This document shows, piece by piece, positions 11,633 to 14,138 of a stretch of 14,138 nucleotides of DNA. The stretch is from Pseudomonadota bacterium (GTDB lineage Bacteria; Desulfobacterota; Desulfovibrionia; Desulfovibrionales; Desulfovibrionaceae), in NCBI GenBank assembly GCA_018822065.1, contig JAHJKV010000429.1:1-14138 (forward strand), written 5' to 3'. Within the stretch, counting starts at the first letter, position 1, and every line of letters starts with the position of its first letter. The position numbers and the translations under genes were made by a program. Under the pieces are notes generated by a model. It worked only from the letters and a program-made list of their open reading frames with translations, had not been told where the DNA came from and did not search any database.

Positions 11633-12514
11633 CTAGAGCCCCTCGGCCACATCCCGAAGCACATCCATCAGATACTGGCCGTAGTTGTTTTGGAGCATGG
11701 GCTGGGCGAGGCGTTCCAGCTGGGTCGCGTCGATGAATCCCTTGCGGAAGGCGATCTCCTCCACGCAGGAGACAATGGTTCCCTGGCGTTGCTGGATCAC
11801 GTTGACGTAGTTGGCGGCCTGCAGGAGCGAATCATGGGTGCCCATGTCCAGCCAGGCAAAGCCTCGGCCCAGTACCTCCACCTTGAGTTTGCCCCGGGAG
11901 AGATAGATGTTGTTCACGTCCGTGATTTCCAGCTCGCCCCTGGCGCTTGGCTTGAGGGTGCGGGCGATGTCGATCACGGAGTTGTCGTAGAAATAGAGCC
12001 CGGTGACCGCAAAGCGCGACTTGGGCTCCTGGGGTTTTTCCTCGATGCTCACCGCCGTGCGAGTCCGGTCGAACTCCACCACGCCATAGCGCCTGGCGTC
12101 CTTGACCGGATAGGCGAAGACAACGCCGCCACTGCGGAGCTGGGCACAGTCCTCCAGGATGGTGGGGAGTCCCTGGCCGTAGAAGATGTTGTCGCCGAGG
12201 ACCAGGCAGACCGAGTCGGAGCCGATGAATTCCGCGCCAAGGACAAAGGCCTGAGCCAGTCCTTCCGGGCTCGGCTGGACCTGGTAGGAAAAAGCGCAGC
12301 CGAACTGGGAACCGTCACCGAGCAGGGCCTCGAAGCGGGGCAGATCCGTGGGGGTTGAGATGATCAGCACCTCGCGGATGCCTGCCAGGAGCAGGGTGGA
12401 CAGCGGGTAGTAGATCATCGGCTTGTCGTGCACCGGAAGAAGCTGTTTGCTCACGGCCCGGGTGATGGGGTAGAGCCGTGTTCCCGAGCCCCCGGCCAAG
12501 ATGATGCCTTTCAT
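11633..12514 (-). CDS. rfbA: Glucose-1-phosphate thymidylyltransferase
   Basis: The 293-residue protein has the full RmlA/RfbA layout: the nucleotide-binding loop LAGGSGTRLYPITRAVSKQL (residues 6-25), KPMIYYPLSTLLLAGI (31-46), VLGDNIFYG with metal-binding D108, YGVVEFD (143-149), EEKP (158-161), GELEITDVNN (193-202) and WLDMGTHDSL with D223. Its length equals the family's usual ~290. It joins dTTP and glucose-1-phosphate into dTDP-glucose plus pyrophosphate. This is the first step of dTDP-L-rhamnose and other dTDP-sugar synthesis for surface polysaccharides; regulation is usually by dTDP-rhamnose feedback. GAGG lies seven bases before ATG. The usual partners rfbB, rfbC and rfbD are not adjacent; the next gene upstream is divergent and unrelated. 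Confidence 0.97.
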   Translation of the reverse strand: MKGIILAGGSGTRLYPITRAVSKQLLPVHDKPMIYYPLSTLLLAGIREVLIISTPTDLPRFEALLGDGSQFGCAFSYQVQPSPEGLAQAFVLGAEFIGSDSVCLVLGDNIFYGQGLPTILEDCAQLRSGGVVFAYPVKDARRYGVVEFDRTRTAVSIEEKPQEPKSRFAVTGLYFYDNSVIDIARTLKPSARGELEITDVNNIYLSRGKLKVEVLGRGFAWLDMGTHDSLLQAANYVNVIQQRQGTIVSCVEEIAFRKGFIDATQLERLAQPMLQNNYGQYLMDVLRDVAEGL

Positions 12515-12636
12515 GGACGCCTCGCTGTTTTTTGTTTACCTAAGTGCCCGAACGCCTGCTGCGTCTCCGACTGGGGCAACATACCCAAAACCGGCCTGTA
12601 AACGCAACAGCTTCGTTTGCAAGGAGAATCACGGAC

Positions 12637-13356
12637 ATGAGACAGTATACGCTTCCTCCCGGTGCGGGATTGGGCATCCTTTTCCTCTTTGGGCTCCTGG
12701 TTTTTGGCCTGATCTTCGTGCCTGCGCATGTTGCCGGAGAATCCTTTGAGCGGCTGGGGCTGACCATGCTCCAGGGGCTGGTTGTCCTGGTCTGCATGCT
12801 TTTGTGGCGCGGGAAATCCTTCATTATCCATGTCAGCTCACGACTTGTTCCCCAGGTTGCGGCCCAGGCCATGAACGCGATGTTGTTTCGCATGCAGGGA
12901 ATGGAGCCGGAGTCGGAGCATACCGGCGAGTTGGTGCACCAGCGGATCGCGGTCAGTGTTGGTGGGGCTGTCGTGCCCCTGTGTTTGTGCGCCTATTTCG
13001 CTTTTCGCCTGTCCACCCATACCAATGCCTGGGCCTGGACTGCCGGGGTGGTCGCCCTGGTGGCCGTGGTCTGCTTTGCCGCGCTCAAGCCTTGGCCCGG
13101 TCAGGGCTTGAGGCTGCCCGTCTTTCTTTCGCCCGCCGCCACAGCGGTGGCAGCCATGGTCCTCCGGGGGCAACCCTTTGCGCCCCAGGCCGCGTACATC
13201 GCCGCTGTGGCAGGCACCCTCATCGGTGCCGGGCTGGCACCTCTGGTGATCTCCCGTTTCCGCAACCGGCTTGATGCACCCCTGCTGGTCATCGGTGGCC
13301 CGGGTGTGTTCGGCGGCCTATTTTTTGCCACCATTGCTGCCGGGCTTTTTGCCTGA
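12637..13356 (+). CDS. DUF1614-family multi-pass membrane protein
   Basis: ATG 12637 is chosen, with AAGGAG about ten bases upstream; an in-frame start at 12544 would lack this and add a non-membrane stretch. The 239-residue protein has about six hydrophobic segments (approximately 11-29, 40-57, 104-124, 132-150, 163-176 and 184-205) and a final one at 215-237. Motifs that recall DUF1614 are AVSVGGAVVPLCLCAYF (105-121), SPAATAVAAMV (165-175), PQAAYIAAVAGTLIGAGLAP (183-202) and the glycine-rich VIGGPGVFGGLF (218-229). Family function is unknown. It is upstream of a MoaB-type gene with a 124-base gap, so co-transcription is possible but not shown. Confidence 0.8.
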   Translation: MRQYTLPPGAGLGILFLFGLLVFGLIFVPAHVAGESFERLGLTMLQGLVVLVCMLLWRGKSFIIHVSSRLVPQVAAQAMNAMLFRMQGMEPESEHTGELVHQRIAVSVGGAVVPLCLCAYFAFRLSTHTNAWAWTAGVVALVAVVCFAALKPWPGQGLRLPVFLSPAATAVAAMVLRGQPFAPQAAYIAAVAGTLIGAGLAPLVISRFRNRLDAPLLVIGGPGVFGGLFFATIAAGLFA

Positions 13357-13439
13357 ACCGGTGCCATATCCCTGCGGTCGTTTCCGGACTGGAAAAGACT
13401 GCTGTCCTGGCGTATGCAAGTCTATCCGGTATCACCTGT

Positions 13440-13451
13440 CTTTCCGGAAAG
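13440..13451. repeat. Perfect 12-bp palindrome upstream of the MoaB-type gene
   Basis: CTTTCCGGAAAG lies 29 bases before the start codon at 13481, within a 124-base gap. TTTCCGGA also occurs near 13380. A regulator site or chance; no terminator follows the DUF1614 gene. Confidence 0.25.
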
Positions 13452-13480
13452 AACGATCGCCCCTTGAGAGGATTTGAATC

Positions 13481-14138
13481 ATGAGCACCCTGTCTGTTAC
13501 CCTGTTCGGCCATTCACCCCTTGAAATCGGTACGCGCGTGCAACTGGTCGGCGCGGGTGGCGAGCCTAGCGGCGCAATCCTGATCGCGAAGGAGCGGCTA
13601 CCCAGGTTGCGCATGGGCGATGCGCTTGGGGACGCGGTTCAGGTTCTGTTTCGGGTTCTCCGGATTGACTGGCGGCCTGGTGTGGGAATCGGCCCGGCCA
13701 CCCGCTGCGTGCTGGTCGAGGCCTGTGCCGCTGTCGAGGCTGGTGCAGAACTCGCCCTGACCGTCCGGCGGGAGGGGGTCGCCCTGGCCTGGGTCACCCT
13801 GAGCGACAAGGGGAGCCGCGGCGAGCGTGAGGATGGCGCGGGACCCCTTGCGGCACAGCTTATCGCCGAGGCGTTGCCCCTTGGACATTCGGCGGGATTT
13901 TTGCTGCCCGATGAGGAGTTGGAACTGCGGGCACTTTTGACCGATCTGGCTCTGGTGCAGGGGGCTGATCTCATCGTCACCTCCGGCGGTACTGGCGTTG
14001 GACCACGGGATATTACCCCGGAAGCCACCCTGGCAGTCATCGAAAAACGCCTTCCCGGCATGGAGCGGGCCATGACTGCCTTCAGCCTGCTCAAGACTCC
14101 CCATGCGGTGATCTCTCGGGCTGTGGCCGGTACCTTGG
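13481..14138 (+). CDS. MoaB/MogA-type molybdopterin protein with N-terminal extension (3' end outside window)
   Basis: The frame runs from ATG 13481 off the window end (219 residues visible). GAGAGGA lies about ten bases upstream. Residues ~100 onward match the MoaB/MogA fold: ALAWVTLSDKGSRGEREDGA at 101-120, then DEELELRALLTDLALVQGAD (144-163) and the signature IVTSGGTGVGPRDITPEATL (165-184). RLPGMERAMTAFSLLKTPHA (190-209) and VISRAVAGT follow. MogA adenylylates molybdopterin before molybdate insertion, a step needed for formate dehydrogenase and similar enzymes. The first ~100 residues are extra compared with the usual 160-195-residue protein. The TRCVLVEAC segment and the VEAGAELALTVRREG run-in faintly recall the end of MOSC-MoaB fusions, but I cannot assign a MOSC domain. 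Whether it is MogA (catalytic) or MoaB-like cannot be settled here. Confidence 0.9.
   Translation, partial: MSTLSVTLFGHSPLEIGTRVQLVGAGGEPSGAILIAKERLPRLRMGDALGDAVQVLFRVLRIDWRPGVGIGPATRCVLVEACAAVEAGAELALTVRREGVALAWVTLSDKGSRGEREDGAGPLAAQLIAEALPLGHSAGFLLPDEELELRALLTDLALVQGADLIVTSGGTGVGPRDITPEATLAVIEKRLPGMERAMTAFSLLKTPHAVISRAVAGTL

Noticed and set aside
12544..12636. Longer N-terminus for the DUF1614 protein
   Set aside because: The extra 31 residues are not membrane-like, and the good ribosome binding site lies inside them, just before ATG 12637.
13598..14104. 168- and 151-codon - strand frames at the right edge
   Set aside because: They are antisense to the MoaB/MogA-type gene, whose signature motifs are clear.

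Overview
The window looks like chromosomal DNA from a sulfate-reducer-type deltaproteobacterium, most likely a Desulfovibrio relative (Desulfovibrionales). This is inferred from GC-rich genes with strong GGAG-type ribosome binding sites, RTX-type secreted proteins, a two-gene RdgC, a DUF1614 membrane protein and a MoaB-type protein. No 16S or ribosomal gene is present to confirm it.

Layout. (1) 1-2370: the 3' end of a large secreted RTX protein (+) converges on a small RTX protein (-), with a two-way terminator between them. The small protein carries a stretch that fits a double-glycine-type export leader, and it is visibly lower in GC than the genes around it. (2) 2371-2902: a gene-free stretch with a + strand hairpin terminator, then a complete tRNA-Leu(UAA) on the - strand with an encoded CCA. 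(3) 2903-4561: an exported FG-GAP/VCBS beta-propeller protein. (4) 4605-8760: a block of five - strand genes. In transcription order they are an RdgC-family protein split over two genes, an SGNH/GDSL hydrolase, a two-TM protein with a PH-like tail, and a 564-residue YcaO protein. The first four are spaced by 6-12 bases and look like one operon; the YcaO gene has a candidate promoter of its own. (5) 8947-10149: three small + strand genes: a five-cysteine 67-residue protein, a helical hypothetical, and a stand-alone CheY-like receiver. (6) 10221-11532: a protein with a degenerate PilZ-like domain (-), and divergently a 51-residue single-pass membrane protein (+). The region between them holds two candidate promoters and three perfect 15-bp direct repeats that abut one -35 box. 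(7) 11633-14138: an orphan RfbA/RmlA (-), then a DUF1614 membrane protein and the 5' part of a MoaB/MogA-type molybdopterin protein (+).

No complete transposon, CRISPR array, toxin-antitoxin pair or phage module is visible. The best candidates for something undescribed are the RdgC-pair/hydrolase/PH-like/YcaO block, the RTX protein with a leader-like N-terminus, and the promoter-abutting triple repeat. All functional statements come from motif reading by eye; no database search was run.
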